Of a DNA stretch of 46,619 bases, positions 1 to 7,887 are shown piece by piece. Made by a program: the position numbers and the translations under genes. The DNA is from Roseburia sp. (GTDB lineage: Bacteria; Bacillota; Clostridia; Lachnospirales; Lachnospiraceae): assembly GCA_023664265.1 (NCBI GenBank), contig JAMPFV010000016.1, positions 1 to 46,619 on the forward strand, in the 5' to 3' direction. The number at the start of each line of letters is the position of its first letter. Position 1 is the first letter of the stretch. Below the pieces are notes generated by a model. It saw only the letters and a list, made by a program, of their open reading frames with translations. It had not been told where the DNA came from and did not search any database.

Positions 1-2
1 GC

Positions 3-770
3 TACCCCGGCTGGCATATCGAGTGCTCCTGCATCAGCATGAAGCATCTGGGCGAATACATGGATATCCACTGCGGCGGCGTTGACAATATTTTCCCGCA
101 CCACACCAACGAAATCGCGCAGAGTGAGGCGTATCTGGGACATAAATGGTGCAACTATTGGTTCCATGTGCATCATCTGGTTGACAAGACGGGAAAGATG
201 AGCAAGTCCAAGGGGGACTTCCTCACGGTGTCGCTGTTGGAGTCGAAGGGCTATAACCCGCTGGTTTACCGCCTGTTCTGCTTACAGTCGCACTACCGCA
301 AGCCGCTGGAGTTTTCCTATGAGGCGCTCGACAACATGGGCGCGGCCTACGAGAAGCTGGTGAAGCGAATCGGCAGCCTCAAGCGGGACGGGGAGCCTGA
401 CAGGGAGCAGTACGAGGCGTATCGGGCGCGGTTCGAGGCGGCGCTCTGCGACGATTTGAACTCCGCAATGGCGGTGACGGTGCTCTACGATATGCTCAAG
501 GCGGATATCTCGGACGCGACCAAGCGCGCGCTGGCGGAGAGCTTTGACGAGGTGCTGTCGCTGGATTTGACGACCGCGCACGCCGCGAGGGAGGCGCGCA
601 ACAGCGTTGACGCGGCGACGGAGCAGTATATATTGGAGAAGATCGAGGAGCGGAAGGCCGCGAAGAAGGAGAAGGACTTTGCGCGCGCGGACGCGATTCG
701 CAGCGAATTGTTGGAGAGGGGTATTGTGTTGGAGGATACCCGCGAGGGCGTCAAATGGAAGAAAGCATGA
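3..770 (+). CDS. cysS: Cysteinyl-tRNA synthetase, C-terminal part (5' truncated by window edge)
   Basis: Class I aminoacyl-tRNA synthetase that charges tRNA-Cys with cysteine in the cytoplasm. The reading frame is open from base 3 and begins PGWHIECS, the conserved cysteinyl-tRNA synthetase block around the zinc-binding region. It continues through HCGGVDNIFPHHTNEIAQSE and the KMSKSKG ATP-binding signature (about bases 198-218), followed by the helical anticodon-binding region and the C-terminal segment ending VKWKKA. About 256 residues are visible of a family length near 465, so the HIGH motif lies upstream of the window. The gene overlaps mrnC by 16 bases, the usual Firmicutes arrangement. 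The sequence shows no frameshift. Confidence 0.97.
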   Translation, partial: YPGWHIECSCISMKHLGEYMDIHCGGVDNIFPHHTNEIAQSEAYLGHKWCNYWFHVHHLVDKTGKMSKSKGDFLTVSLLESKGYNPLVYRLFCLQSHYRKPLEFSYEALDNMGAAYEKLVKRIGSLKRDGEPDREQYEAYRARFEAALCDDLNSAMAVTVLYDMLKADISDATKRALAESFDEVLSLDLTTAHAAREARNSVDAATEQYILEKIEERKAAKKEKDFARADAIRSELLERGIVLEDTREGVKWKKA

Positions 771-1189
771 TTTCTCAAATACACAGGGAGTTTGGCGCGT
801 GCGGGGTCGATATCCGAACCTACTCGCCGCTGACGCTGGCCTATGTCGGGGACGCGGTCTTTGAGATCATCGTGCGGACCTTGGTGGTGGAGAAGGGGCA
901 GCGGGCGGCAAACACGCTCCATAAGCACACGACGCAGATTGTCTGTGCGCAGACGCAGGCGAGGATGGCGGAGGCGCTGTATGATAGAATGACAGAGAAG
1001 GAGCAGGATACATACCGTCGGGCGAAGAACACGAAGCTCAATTCCTCTGCGAAGAACGCGTCGCTCTCCGATTACCGCAAGGCGACGGGCTTTGAGGCAG
1101 TCTGCGGGTATCTTTTTCTGACGGATGATGTGCCGCGGATACTGGAGCTGGTGAGGAAAGCGCTGGATATTCTCGGGATAGAGCTGTAG
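755..1189 (+). CDS. mrnC: Mini-ribonuclease III
   Basis: Mini-III is a homodimeric RNase III-type enzyme without a double-stranded RNA binding domain. In Bacillus it matures the ends of 23S rRNA. The 144-residue product has the RNase III catalytic-domain signature LAYVGDAVFE near residues 28-37 and the family pattern LHKHTTQIVCAQTQA, with KLNSSAKNASLSDYRKATGFEAVCGYL further on. Length matches the family (about 130-145). The start overlaps cysS; the in-frame ATG at 767 (MISQIHREF) is an alternative that would still overlap slightly. Adjacency to cysS and rlmB is the conserved B. subtilis order and supports the call. Confidence 0.93.
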   Translation: MEESMISQIHREFGACGVDIRTYSPLTLAYVGDAVFEIIVRTLVVEKGQRAANTLHKHTTQIVCAQTQARMAEALYDRMTEKEQDTYRRAKNTKLNSSAKNASLSDYRKATGFEAVCGYLFLTDDVPRILELVRKALDILGIEL

Positions 1190-1261
1190 CGGCAAGGATA
1201 TGACATGCGCTGTTATAACAGGAAGCGGCGATATGGCGGCGGGGGAGCAGTGGAGTTGAAA

Positions 1262-2014
1262 ATGAGATACGAGGAATTTACGATAGAGGGCAGGAATGCC
1301 GTGACGGAGGCGTTCCGCTCCGGAAAGCCGATAGACAGGCTTTTTATTCAGGACGGGCTGCAGGACGGGCCGATACAGACGATCAAGCGCGAGGCGAAGA
1401 AGCGCGATACGACGATAAAGTTCGTGACGAAGGAGCGCCTCGACCAAATGAGCGATACGGGGAAGCATCAGGGGGTGATTGCCTATGCGGCGGCGTATGC
1501 GTATGCAGAGGTGGAGGATATTCTGGCGCGGGCGCGGCAGAAGGGCGAGCCGCCGTTTCTTTTCCTGCTGGACAATATCGAGGACCCACACAATCTCGGC
1601 GCGATTATCCGGACGGCGAATCTGGCGGGCGCGCATGGCGTGATTATCCCCAAGAACCGCGCGGCGGGGCTGACAGCGGCAGTGGCGCGGGCCTCGGCGG
1701 GCGCGCTGAACTATACGCCGGTGGCGAAGGTGACGAATCTCGCAAGAGCGATTGAGGAGTTGAAAAAGGAGGGCCTGTGGTTTGTGTGCGCGGATATGGA
1801 CGGCACGACGATGTACGACTTGGATTTGAAGGGCGCCATCGGGCTTGTGATCGGAAACGAGGGCGAGGGGGTAAGCCGCCTTGTCCGAGAGAAGTGTGAC
1901 TATGTGGCTTCGATACCGATGAAGGGCGATATCGATTCGCTGAACGCCTCCGTGGCGGCGGGCGTGCTCGCGTATGAGGTGGTACGGCAGCAGCGCGGGG
2001 CAGGATTATCATAA
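1262..2014 (+). CDS. rlmB: 23S rRNA (guanosine-2'-O)-methyltransferase, TrmH/RlmB family
   Basis: SPOUT-class RNA 2'-O-methyltransferase, expected to modify 23S rRNA using S-adenosylmethionine. The N-terminal 80 residues form the substrate-binding domain (EGRNAVTEAFRSGKPIDRLFIQ). The SPOUT core carries the three knot motifs: DNIEDPHNLGAIIRTAN, GLVIGNEGEGVSRL and IPMKGDIDSLNASVAAGVL. The start at 1262 is chosen because GGAG at 1252-1255 lies six bases upstream and the protein then begins MRYEEFTIEGRNAV, typical of the family; an upstream in-frame ATG at 1205 adds an unconserved basic stretch. It sits between mrnC and sigH as in other Firmicutes, but the rae1/yacP gene usually found after rlmB is absent. 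Confidence 0.94.
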   Translation: MRYEEFTIEGRNAVTEAFRSGKPIDRLFIQDGLQDGPIQTIKREAKKRDTTIKFVTKERLDQMSDTGKHQGVIAYAAAYAYAEVEDILARARQKGEPPFLFLLDNIEDPHNLGAIIRTANLAGAHGVIIPKNRAAGLTAAVARASAGALNYTPVAKVTNLARAIEELKKEGLWFVCADMDGTTMYDLDLKGAIGLVIGNEGEGVSRLVREKCDYVASIPMKGDIDSLNASVAAGVLAYEVVRQQRGAGLS

Positions 2015-2037
2015 GCCTGCTTCAGCATGGATAAATT

Positions 2038-2748
2038 ATGTCACGGAATGATTATGGAACGGCAATGGGAGGCGTTATGCAGCGATATGCGGATGCGACG
2101 GACGAGGAACTGATAGACCGGCTTCGCCAGGGCGAAGCCGCGGTCACGGATTATATCATGGAGAAGTACAAAAATCTGGTGCGCAGGAAGGCGAAGTCCA
2201 TGTATATTTTGGGCGCGGATTCTGACGACCTGATACAGGAGGGCATGATAGGTCTTTTTAAAGCGGTGCGCGACTATGACGCCGGCAGGGACGCGAGCTT
2301 TTATACCTTTGCGGACTTGTGCGTGTCGAGGCAGATGTACAATGCGGTGCAGGCCTCGCGCAGGGCCAAGCACGCGCCGCTGAACACCTATGTGTCGCTG
2401 TACGCGGACGTGGCGCAGGACGAGAACCATGAGGGCGGCGTTGCGCTTGCCAATGTGCTTGCCTCGGGGATGGAGACCAATCCCGAGGAGCTTTTGATAG
2501 ATAAGGAGAATGTCGCGGACATCGAGGCGATTATCGAGAAGGAGCTGAGCAGCTTCGAGAAGCAGGTGCTCGATCTCTATATAACGGGGATGGCGTACTC
2601 CCAGATTGCAAGGGTTCTGGGGCGGGATGAGAAGTCCACGGACAACGCGCTGCAGCGTTTGAAGGCCAAGCTGCGCAAGGCAGTGAATTACAAGGCCGGA
2701 AACGAATTTCCCATGCGCAGCATGCGCAGGGGACATGCACAGAAATGA
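2038..2748 (+). CDS. sigH: RNA polymerase sigma-H-type factor (sporulation/transition-state sigma)
   Basis: Sigma-70 family factor of the SigH (sigma-30) type, which directs early sporulation and post-exponential transcription in Bacilli and Clostridia. Region 2 is clear (YKNLVRRKAKSMYILGADSDDLIQEGMIGLFKAVRDYD, ending in the FADLCVSRQMYNAVQ helix), with region 4 at the C-terminus (FEKQVLDLYITGMAYSQIARVLGRDEKSTDNALQRLKAKLRKA). Length 236 is slightly above B. subtilis SigH (218). The start is uncertain: the first ATG has no good ribosome binding site, whereas the in-frame ATG at 2077 follows GGGAGG at 2067-2072 by four bases. The gene follows rlmB as expected. The rpmG-secE-nusG genes that usually come next are replaced by recQ. 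Confidence 0.9.
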   Translation: MSRNDYGTAMGGVMQRYADATDEELIDRLRQGEAAVTDYIMEKYKNLVRRKAKSMYILGADSDDLIQEGMIGLFKAVRDYDAGRDASFYTFADLCVSRQMYNAVQASRRAKHAPLNTYVSLYADVAQDENHEGGVALANVLASGMETNPEELLIDKENVADIEAIIEKELSSFEKQVLDLYITGMAYSQIARVLGRDEKSTDNALQRLKAKLRKAVNYKAGNEFPMRSMRRGHAQK

Positions 2749-2768
2749 GGAGGCTGTAAACAACCAAG

Positions 2769-4403
2769 ATGAACAATCAAGATAAATACGAGGTCCTGCA
2801 TACATATTTCGGCTATGACGCCTTTCGGGACGGACAGGAGCCGCTGATCGATGCGCTTCTTGCGGGGCAGGACGTCTTTGGCATTATGCCGACGGGTGCG
2901 GGCAAGTCCCTGTGCTATCAGATTCCCGCGCTGATGTTTGACGGCATTACGCTGGTGGTATCGCCGCTGATCAGCCTGATGAAGGACCAGGTGGCGGCGC
3001 TCAATCAGGCGGGCATTTACGCGGCCTATCTCAACAGCTCCCTCACGCAGGGGCAGTATTTCAAGGCGCTCGACTTTGCCAGGAAGGGAAAATACAAGAT
3101 CATCTATGTCGCGCCGGAGCGGCTGATGACGGAGTCCTTTCTGGGCTTTGCATGCAACGCCGATATTTCGTTTGTCAGCGTGGACGAGGTGCACTGTGTA
3201 TCGCAGTGGGGACAGGATTTCCGTCCAAGCTACCTCAAGATCGTTGAGTTTATAGAGCGGCTTCCCAAGCGTCCCGTTGTGGGCGCGTTTACCGCGACGG
3301 CGACAAAGGAAGTGAAGAACGACGTCGTGCGCATTTTAAAGCTCCGCGAGCCGAAGCTTGTGACGACGGGCTTTGACAGGAAGAACCTTTTCTTCTATGT
3401 AAAGAAATCCAAGGACAAGAATGCGGAGCTGCACAGAATCCTGCGGGAGCACTACGACGAGAGTGGGATTATCTACTGCATTACCAGAAAGCTTGTCGAG
3501 GAGGTCTATGAGCTGCTCAGCGAGCGCGGCCTGGAGGTGGCGAAGTACCATGCGGGGATGCCTGACGAGGAGCGGCAGCGCAATCAGGAGGCGTTTACCT
3601 ATGACCGCAGCAGGCTTATGGTGGCGACGAACGCTTTTGGGATGGGGATTGACAAGCCGGATGTACGCTTTGTCGTCCATTATAATATGCCGAAGAACAT
3701 GGAGAGCTATTATCAGGAGGCGGGGCGCGCAGGGCGCGACGGGGAGAAGGCGAGCTGCTATCTGCTGTACAGCCCCAAGGATGTCTACATCAACCAGTTT
3801 TTTATAGAGAACAACCGTGAGAATGAGGAGCTGAGCGCGGTGGAGCTCGCAAACGTGCTGGAAAAGGACAGGGAGCGCCTGAAGCAGATGACCTTCTACT
3901 GCCATACCAAATACTGCTACCGCAGATTTATGCTGAATTATTTTGGGGAGAAGGCTGAACGGTTCTGCGGGAGCTGCGGGAACTGTTTGCAGGCCTCCAA
4001 GGCCGCGAAGCATTCCGAGGCGGATAGCTCCCATGAGAGGACAAAACTGCCGCCGCTTGCGGCGCAGCTATCGGAGCCGCCCGCAATGCGGGCTGCGTCA
4101 CCGCGGGCAGTCTCCGACAATCCGGTACTGTATGAGAGCCTGCGGCAGCTTCGCAACAGTATGGCAAAGCGCCTCCAAGTGCCCGCATATGTTATTTTTA
4201 CCGACAAGACCCTGCGGGAGATGAGCGCCTATCTTCCGGCAGACCGCGAGGAGATGCTGCAGATCAGCGGCGTAGGTGTGACAAAATATGAGAAGTTCGG
4301 GCGGGAATTTGAGGCGCTTATCAAAGCGTACCGGACGGAGCATGGTGGTGACCATAAGCCGCCGCAGGCGACGGCGAAGGTTATTATAAAGGAACCGCAA
4401 TAA
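2769..4403 (+). CDS. recQ: RecQ-family ATP-dependent DNA helicase with HRDC domain, apparently lacking the winged-helix part of RQC
   Basis: 3'-5' DNA helicase of superfamily 2, acting in recombination and repair. Helicase motifs are in order: TGAGKS Walker A, SPLISLMKDQ, a DExH box written DEVHCVSQWGQDFRPSY (DEVH in place of the common DEAH), FTATAT, and the second RecA lobe with YHAGM, ATNAFGMGIDKPDVRFV and YYQEAGRAGRDG. A four-cysteine zinc module follows (CYRRFMLNYFGE then CGSCGNC, near residues 382-404). Next comes an Ala/Pro/Ser-rich linker of about 45 residues, then an HRDC domain (about 455-530). No winged-helix domain is visible between zinc module and HRDC, which explains the length of 544 against about 590-610 for typical RecQ. 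The symbol is by family; RecS-like assignment is possible. Confidence 0.9.
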   Translation: MNNQDKYEVLHTYFGYDAFRDGQEPLIDALLAGQDVFGIMPTGAGKSLCYQIPALMFDGITLVVSPLISLMKDQVAALNQAGIYAAYLNSSLTQGQYFKALDFARKGKYKIIYVAPERLMTESFLGFACNADISFVSVDEVHCVSQWGQDFRPSYLKIVEFIERLPKRPVVGAFTATATKEVKNDVVRILKLREPKLVTTGFDRKNLFFYVKKSKDKNAELHRILREHYDESGIIYCITRKLVEEVYELLSERGLEVAKYHAGMPDEERQRNQEAFTYDRSRLMVATNAFGMGIDKPDVRFVVHYNMPKNMESYYQEAGRAGRDGEKASCYLLYSPKDVYINQFFIENNRENEELSAVELANVLEKDRERLKQMTFYCHTKYCYRRFMLNYFGEKAERFCGSCGNCLQASKAAKHSEADSSHERTKLPPLAAQLSEPPAMRAASPRAVSDNPVLYESLRQLRNSMAKRLQVPAYVIFTDKTLREMSAYLPADREEMLQISGVGVTKYEKFGREFEALIKAYRTEHGGDHKPPQATAKVIIKEPQ

Positions 4404-4422
4404 CAGAAAGGAGCATGAAGAC

Positions 4423-4734
4423 ATGGTAAAAGGATTTAAGATGAAGCTGTTTGAGGGACAGGAGGAGGAGTACGAGAGACGCCACAACCTGTTATGGCCG
4501 GAGATGAAGGACATGATTCACGAGCACGGCGGGAAGAACTACACGATTTTTCTTGATAAAGAGACGCTGACGCTGTTCGGCTATATCGAGATTGAGGATG
4601 AGGAAAAGTGGGCGAAGGGCGCGGACACCGCCATCAACCGCAAATGGTGGGATTACATGGCGGACATTATGGAGACCAATCCCGACAACAGTCCGGTTTC
4701 CATCGACCTCAAGACGGTATTCCATCTGGATTGA
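4423..4734 (+). CDS. rhaM: L-rhamnose mutarotase
   Basis: Small cytoplasmic enzyme that interconverts alpha and beta anomers of L-rhamnose, feeding rhamnose isomerase. The 103-residue product has family length (104 in E. coli) and the characteristic blocks KGFKMKLFEGQEEEYERRH, NYTIFLDKETLTLFGY, NRKWWDYMADIMETN and the C-terminal PVSIDLKTVFHLD. The histidine in the ERRHNLLWPEM block corresponds to the expected catalytic position. A good ribosome binding site (AAAGGAG) precedes the ATG. It is followed after 20 bases by a carbohydrate esterase and lies near a rhamnogalacturonan-degrading cluster whose product is rhamnose, consistent with its role. No rhamnose isomerase, kinase or aldolase gene is in the window. 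Confidence 0.95.
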   Translation: MVKGFKMKLFEGQEEEYERRHNLLWPEMKDMIHEHGGKNYTIFLDKETLTLFGYIEIEDEEKWAKGADTAINRKWWDYMADIMETNPDNSPVSIDLKTVFHLD

Positions 4735-4754
4735 CAAAACGGAGGGCAGATTGA

Positions 4755-5591
4755 ATGAAATGTGAAACCGTGAAAATAGAAATCGCAAATTCCGTGCAGG
4801 CGTCGCTGTCGCTCTACATACAGGACAGCTATCCGGAGACCTACGGGGAGCGCAAGCGCCCGTTGATACTGGTCTGCCCGGGCGGCGGCTATGAGCATGT
4901 CTCCGTGCGCGAGGGGGAGCCGATCGCGCTGCATTTCCTCACGGCGGGCTGCCACGCGGCGGTGCTCTGGTATGACATTGCCAAGCAGGGCGTGGAGCAC
5001 CCGCAGGAGCTCTTGGAGCTTGCCAAGGCGACGGCCTATATTCGGGAGCATGCGGACGCGTACTCGATCGACAGGGACAAAATTCTGGTGGCGGGCTTCT
5101 CGGCGGGCGCGCATCTGGCGGCAAGCCTCGGCTGCTTCTGGCAGGAGGACTGGCTGGAGAAGGCGGCGGGGCTTTCCAGGGAAAGCTATCGGCCCAACGG
5201 CCTGATACTGGCGTATCCGGTCATCACCGCGGGCGAGTTCGCACACAGGGGCTCCTTTGTCAACCTGATGGGCAAGGCGGCGTCGCCCGAGCTGGAGGCG
5301 AAGCTCAGCCTTGAGAATCAGGTGACGGATCAGATGCCGCCGGTGTTTATGTGGCACACCTTTGAGGACGGCGCAGTGCCGCTTGAAAATTCGCTGTTGT
5401 TTGCCTGTGCGCTGCGGCGGGCGGGCGTGAACTTTGAGTATCATGTGTTCCCGCACGGCGGACATGGGTATTCCCTTGCGACCAAGGAGACCGCTATGCC
5501 GTCGATGGTCGAGATTGAGCCGCAGTGCGAGCAGTGGATGCAGCTCTGCAAGAACTGGCTCAAATACAATTATGTCGAGAACTGCGGGTGA
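4755..5591 (+). CDS. Alpha/beta-hydrolase, carbohydrate acetyl-esterase-like
   Basis: Alpha/beta-hydrolase of the acetylxylan esterase/BD-FAE type, probably removing acetyl groups from plant polysaccharide fragments in the cytoplasm, since no signal peptide is present. The oxyanion-hole motif PGGGYEHVS is near residues 41-49. The nucleophile elbow GFSAGAH places Ser116 as nucleophile. An acid residue is likely in WHTFEDGAVP, and the catalytic histidine lies in FPHGGHGYS near residue 238. Length 278 fits the family. It forms a two-gene unit with rhaM and converges on the araC-type regulator with a 32-base gap. The exact substrate cannot be read from the sequence; acetylated xylo- or rhamnogalacturonan oligosaccharides are both possible. 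Confidence 0.82.
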   Translation: MKCETVKIEIANSVQASLSLYIQDSYPETYGERKRPLILVCPGGGYEHVSVREGEPIALHFLTAGCHAAVLWYDIAKQGVEHPQELLELAKATAYIREHADAYSIDRDKILVAGFSAGAHLAASLGCFWQEDWLEKAAGLSRESYRPNGLILAYPVITAGEFAHRGSFVNLMGKAASPELEAKLSLENQVTDQMPPVFMWHTFEDGAVPLENSLLFACALRRAGVNFEYHVFPHGGHGYSLATKETAMPSMVEIEPQCEQWMQLCKNWLKYNYVENCG

Positions 5592-5623
5592 AACATCCGC
5601 ACAGACGGGAACAGGACAGGCTG

Positions 5624-6577
5624 TCACTTCTCGGGATACATCCATCCGGTGTACTCGAGAATGGACAGCTTTTCCTGACTCTCCTTCGCCCAGAGCGTCT
5701 CGTTGCGGTAATTGCGCGGCGTCGTCTGCATGGTTTCCATGAAATGGCGGTTGAAGCTCGACACCGAGCGGAAGCCCACCATCTCGGAGATGGCCAGGAT
5801 AGAGTATTCGGTGCTGCGCAGCAGGTCACAGGCCTTGCTGATGCGGGTGCTGTTGAGAAATTCCAGCGGGCTTGCTCCCATGATCGAGTGGAACAGACGC
5901 CGGAAATGCGTCGGGCTCAGCCGGCAGATGTCGGCGAGGTAGTTCATATCAAACTGCTCCGCGTAATGGTCCTCTATGTAATCCAGCACGGGGGAGATCA
6001 CCAAGGCGTTCTCGGGAGGCTGGGCGGTCGGGTGCGTCTCCTGTCCGCCTGCGCTCTGAATCCGGTGTAGCTCAATACATAAGGAAAGCAGAAGCCCCAT
6101 GGCGCTTGTCTGATAATGCGGCGCCTGCCCCTCGATTTCACGGATGGCCATCGTCACCAGCTCATAGACGCGGGGGTATTTGTCGCGGCTTAAAATGTGC
6201 TTGTATGTCCTGTAGGCGCTGAGCGAGAGGTCAAAGCCGCGGATGTTGGGGGCAATATGCCGAAACAGCTCCTGTGTGTTCAGAAACAGGTAAGACCAGC
6301 GGCTCTCGGTGTCGGGCGCGCTGTAGGTGGTGTGCGGAATGTTGCGCGGCACACAGGTGATATCGCCCTCCTGGAAGCGCAGCGGCTCTCTTCCATTGAA
6401 CACCATATACCCGCTCTCCGAGTGGCAGATGCCGATTTCCAGACAGTTGTGGAAGTGCAGATGCTTGCTGGGCGTGCTTGAAATCTTCCAGTGCTCGCCC
6501 GCCAGCAGCAGCACGGGGAAGTCGGGTGGGAGATAGTAGCTCCTGTATTCGGCGACATCATTCTTGGGCTTTGCCAT
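5624..6577 (-). CDS. AraC-family transcriptional regulator
   Basis: Transcription factor with an N-terminal cupin-like ligand-binding domain (HLHFHNCLEIGICHSESGYMVFNGREPLRFQEGDITCVPRNIPHT pattern, about residues 35-95) and a C-terminal AraC/XylS DNA-binding domain with two helix-turn-helix motifs (MNYLADICRLSPTHFRRLFHSIMGASPLEFL and ILAISEMVGFRSVSSFNRHFMETMQTTPRNYR). The ATG at 6575-6577 is chosen because a purine-rich AGGCAGGA site lies upstream and the product begins MAKPKNDVAEYRSYYLP; an in-frame ATG further upstream adds an implausible tail. It is divergent from the ABC importer and convergent with the esterase, so it most likely activates the rhamnogalacturonan operon in response to a sugar. 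A candidate operator lies in the intergenic region. Confidence 0.92.
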   Translation of the reverse strand: MAKPKNDVAEYRSYYLPPDFPVLLLAGEHWKISSTPSKHLHFHNCLEIGICHSESGYMVFNGREPLRFQEGDITCVPRNIPHTTYSAPDTESRWSYLFLNTQELFRHIAPNIRGFDLSLSAYRTYKHILSRDKYPRVYELVTMAIREIEGQAPHYQTSAMGLLLSLCIELHRIQSAGGQETHPTAQPPENALVISPVLDYIEDHYAEQFDMNYLADICRLSPTHFRRLFHSIMGASPLEFLNSTRISKACDLLRSTEYSILAISEMVGFRSVSSFNRHFMETMQTTPRNYRNETLWAKESQEKLSILEYTGWMYPEK

Positions 6578-6759
6578 ATGTATCCTGCCTTTCTTTTTAA
6601 ATCCTTCAATCCGCCGTGAGGGCGAACAACCAAAAATAACCAAAATCTCAAAAAAATACGAAAAAAATTGAGACAAAAAAATAAATAAAGTTTGAACAAA
6701 GTGTAAAAAACGGGAGGATTACCAGTCAAAATGTATAATAAAAAAAGTAAAAAAAGTAA

Positions 6760-6828
6760 AATACTATGCATTTCGATAGCCTGTCCCTGAAAAGAGTATA
6801 TCATAAATGGTCGGAATTGCATAGTATT
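6760..6828. promoter_or_regulatory. Long inverted repeat, candidate operator of the AraC-type regulator
   Basis: AATACTATGCA at 6760-6770 is repeated inverted as TGCATAGTATT at 6818-6828, a perfect 11-base match. The similarity extends inward (TTTCGA at 6771-6776 against TCGGAAT at 6811-6817) with one mismatch and one extra base. The arm centres are about 51 bases apart, close to five helical turns, which would put both arms on one DNA face. The right arm ends 13 bases before the -35 region of the importer promoter, a position suited to activation. Assignment to this regulator is inference from location. Confidence 0.65.
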
Positions 6829-6841
6829 AGATTCTCGTTGC

Positions 6842-6868
6842 TTAGACATTCGTGAAAAATTGTATAAT
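6842..6868 (+). promoter_or_regulatory. Putative promoter of the ABC importer operon
   Basis: A perfect TATAAT -10 box lies at 6863-6868. The only -35 candidates (TTAGAC at 6842-6847, 15-base spacer; TTGCTT at 6838-6843, 19-base spacer) are badly spaced. This suits an activator-dependent promoter with the inverted repeat just upstream. Confidence 0.5.
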
Positions 6869-6925
6869 AATATATCTATAGTGAGCATGAATCTATGCAA
6901 AATAAACGAAGAAAAGAGGATGATT

Positions 6926-7876
6926 ATGGGCAAAGCGAAGAGCGGCGGTAACAAGGTTATCACCAAGACAAGTTGGAAGAGCGCTCTCAAGAGAGACTGG
7001 CAGCTCTATGTGATGCTGTTATTCCCATTGATTATGGTGTTCGTGTTCAATTACGCGGCGTATCCCGGTATGCGGATGGCGTTTATGGACTACAAGCCCA
7101 TCAGAGGGTATGCGGGCAGCGAGTGGGTCGGCTTCGGCATGTTCCAGAAGATTTTTTCGGATCCGGAATTCACAAAGGCATTGCGCAATTCCATCATATT
7201 TAATCTGCTGGATCTGCTGATTGGGTTCCCGATGCCCATTATTTTGGCGCTGATTTTGAACGAGCTGCGCTATGCGCGGTTTAAGAAGGTGGCGCAGACC
7301 ATTCTGTATCTGCCGCATTTCCTGTCATGGGCGATCGTCGGCAGCGTGGCCTACACGATGTTCCGTCCCAGCACCGGTCTGGTGAACATCGCGCTGATGA
7401 ACGCGGGGATTATCGAGAAGGGTATCCCGTTTATGACGGAGAAATGGCACTGGGCCGTAACCTATCTGCTGATCAACGTATGGCAGACGATGGGGTGGGG
7501 CACCATCCTTTATCTGGCAGCCATCACCGGCATCAGCGGCGAGCTGTACGAGGCGGCGATGATCGACGGCGCGAACCGCTGGAAGAGGATGTGGTACATC
7601 ACGCTTCCCGGCATCAAGAGCACGGTTGTCACCCTGCTGATCATGAACCTCGGCAAGGTTATGGGAAGCAATTTGGAGCGTCTGACGGCGCTGGGCAACA
7701 CCCAGGTAACGGATTTCCAGTTCCAGCTCGCGGTATACATATATAACAGAGGTATCAGCAACGGCAAGTTCAGCCCTGCGACTGCGGCGAACCTGTTCCA
7801 GTCTCTGGTCGGGCTTGGATTGGTATTGATATCTGACCGAATCGCGAAGAAGCTCGGCGAAGACGGATTATTATAG
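6926..7876 (+). CDS. ABC transporter permease, LplB-like (oligosaccharide import)
   Basis: Membrane permease of the CUT1 family (LplB/YteP type), which imports complex oligosaccharides such as pectin fragments. Six hydrophobic segments are visible, starting with WQLYVMLLFPLIMVFVFNY. The cytoplasmic EAA loop reads YEAAMIDGANRWKRMWYITLPGI, the contact site for the ATPase. The start at 6926 is chosen because AGAGGA at 6915-6920 lies five bases upstream; it gives MGKAKSGG. It is the first gene of an operon with the second permease (11-base gap) and the binding lipoprotein. No ATPase gene is present, so a shared MsmX-type ATPase elsewhere is expected. Related B. subtilis genes yteP-ytcP-ytcQ serve rhamnogalacturonan uptake. 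Confidence 0.93.
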   Translation: MGKAKSGGNKVITKTSWKSALKRDWQLYVMLLFPLIMVFVFNYAAYPGMRMAFMDYKPIRGYAGSEWVGFGMFQKIFSDPEFTKALRNSIIFNLLDLLIGFPMPIILALILNELRYARFKKVAQTILYLPHFLSWAIVGSVAYTMFRPSTGLVNIALMNAGIIEKGIPFMTEKWHWAVTYLLINVWQTMGWGTILYLAAITGISGELYEAAMIDGANRWKRMWYITLPGIKSTVVTLLIMNLGKVMGSNLERLTALGNTQVTDFQFQLAVYIYNRGISNGKFSPATAANLFQSLVGLGLVLISDRIAKKLGEDGLL

Positions 7877-7887
7877 GAGGTGGCACA

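Larger units (their letters stand above)
6578..6925. promoter_or_regulatory. Divergent AT-rich control region between araC-type gene and ABC importer
   Basis: This 348-base gap holds no gene I can support. It is very AT-rich, with A-tracts around 6640-6760. It contains the long inverted repeat described at 6760-6828, a further CTATGCA half-site at 6893-6899 in the importer leader, a TATAAT box at 6863-6868 and the AGAGGA ribosome binding site at 6915-6920. The left half should contain the promoter of the AraC-type gene on the minus strand; several AT-rich hexamers are possible and I cannot choose among them. Confidence 0.7.
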
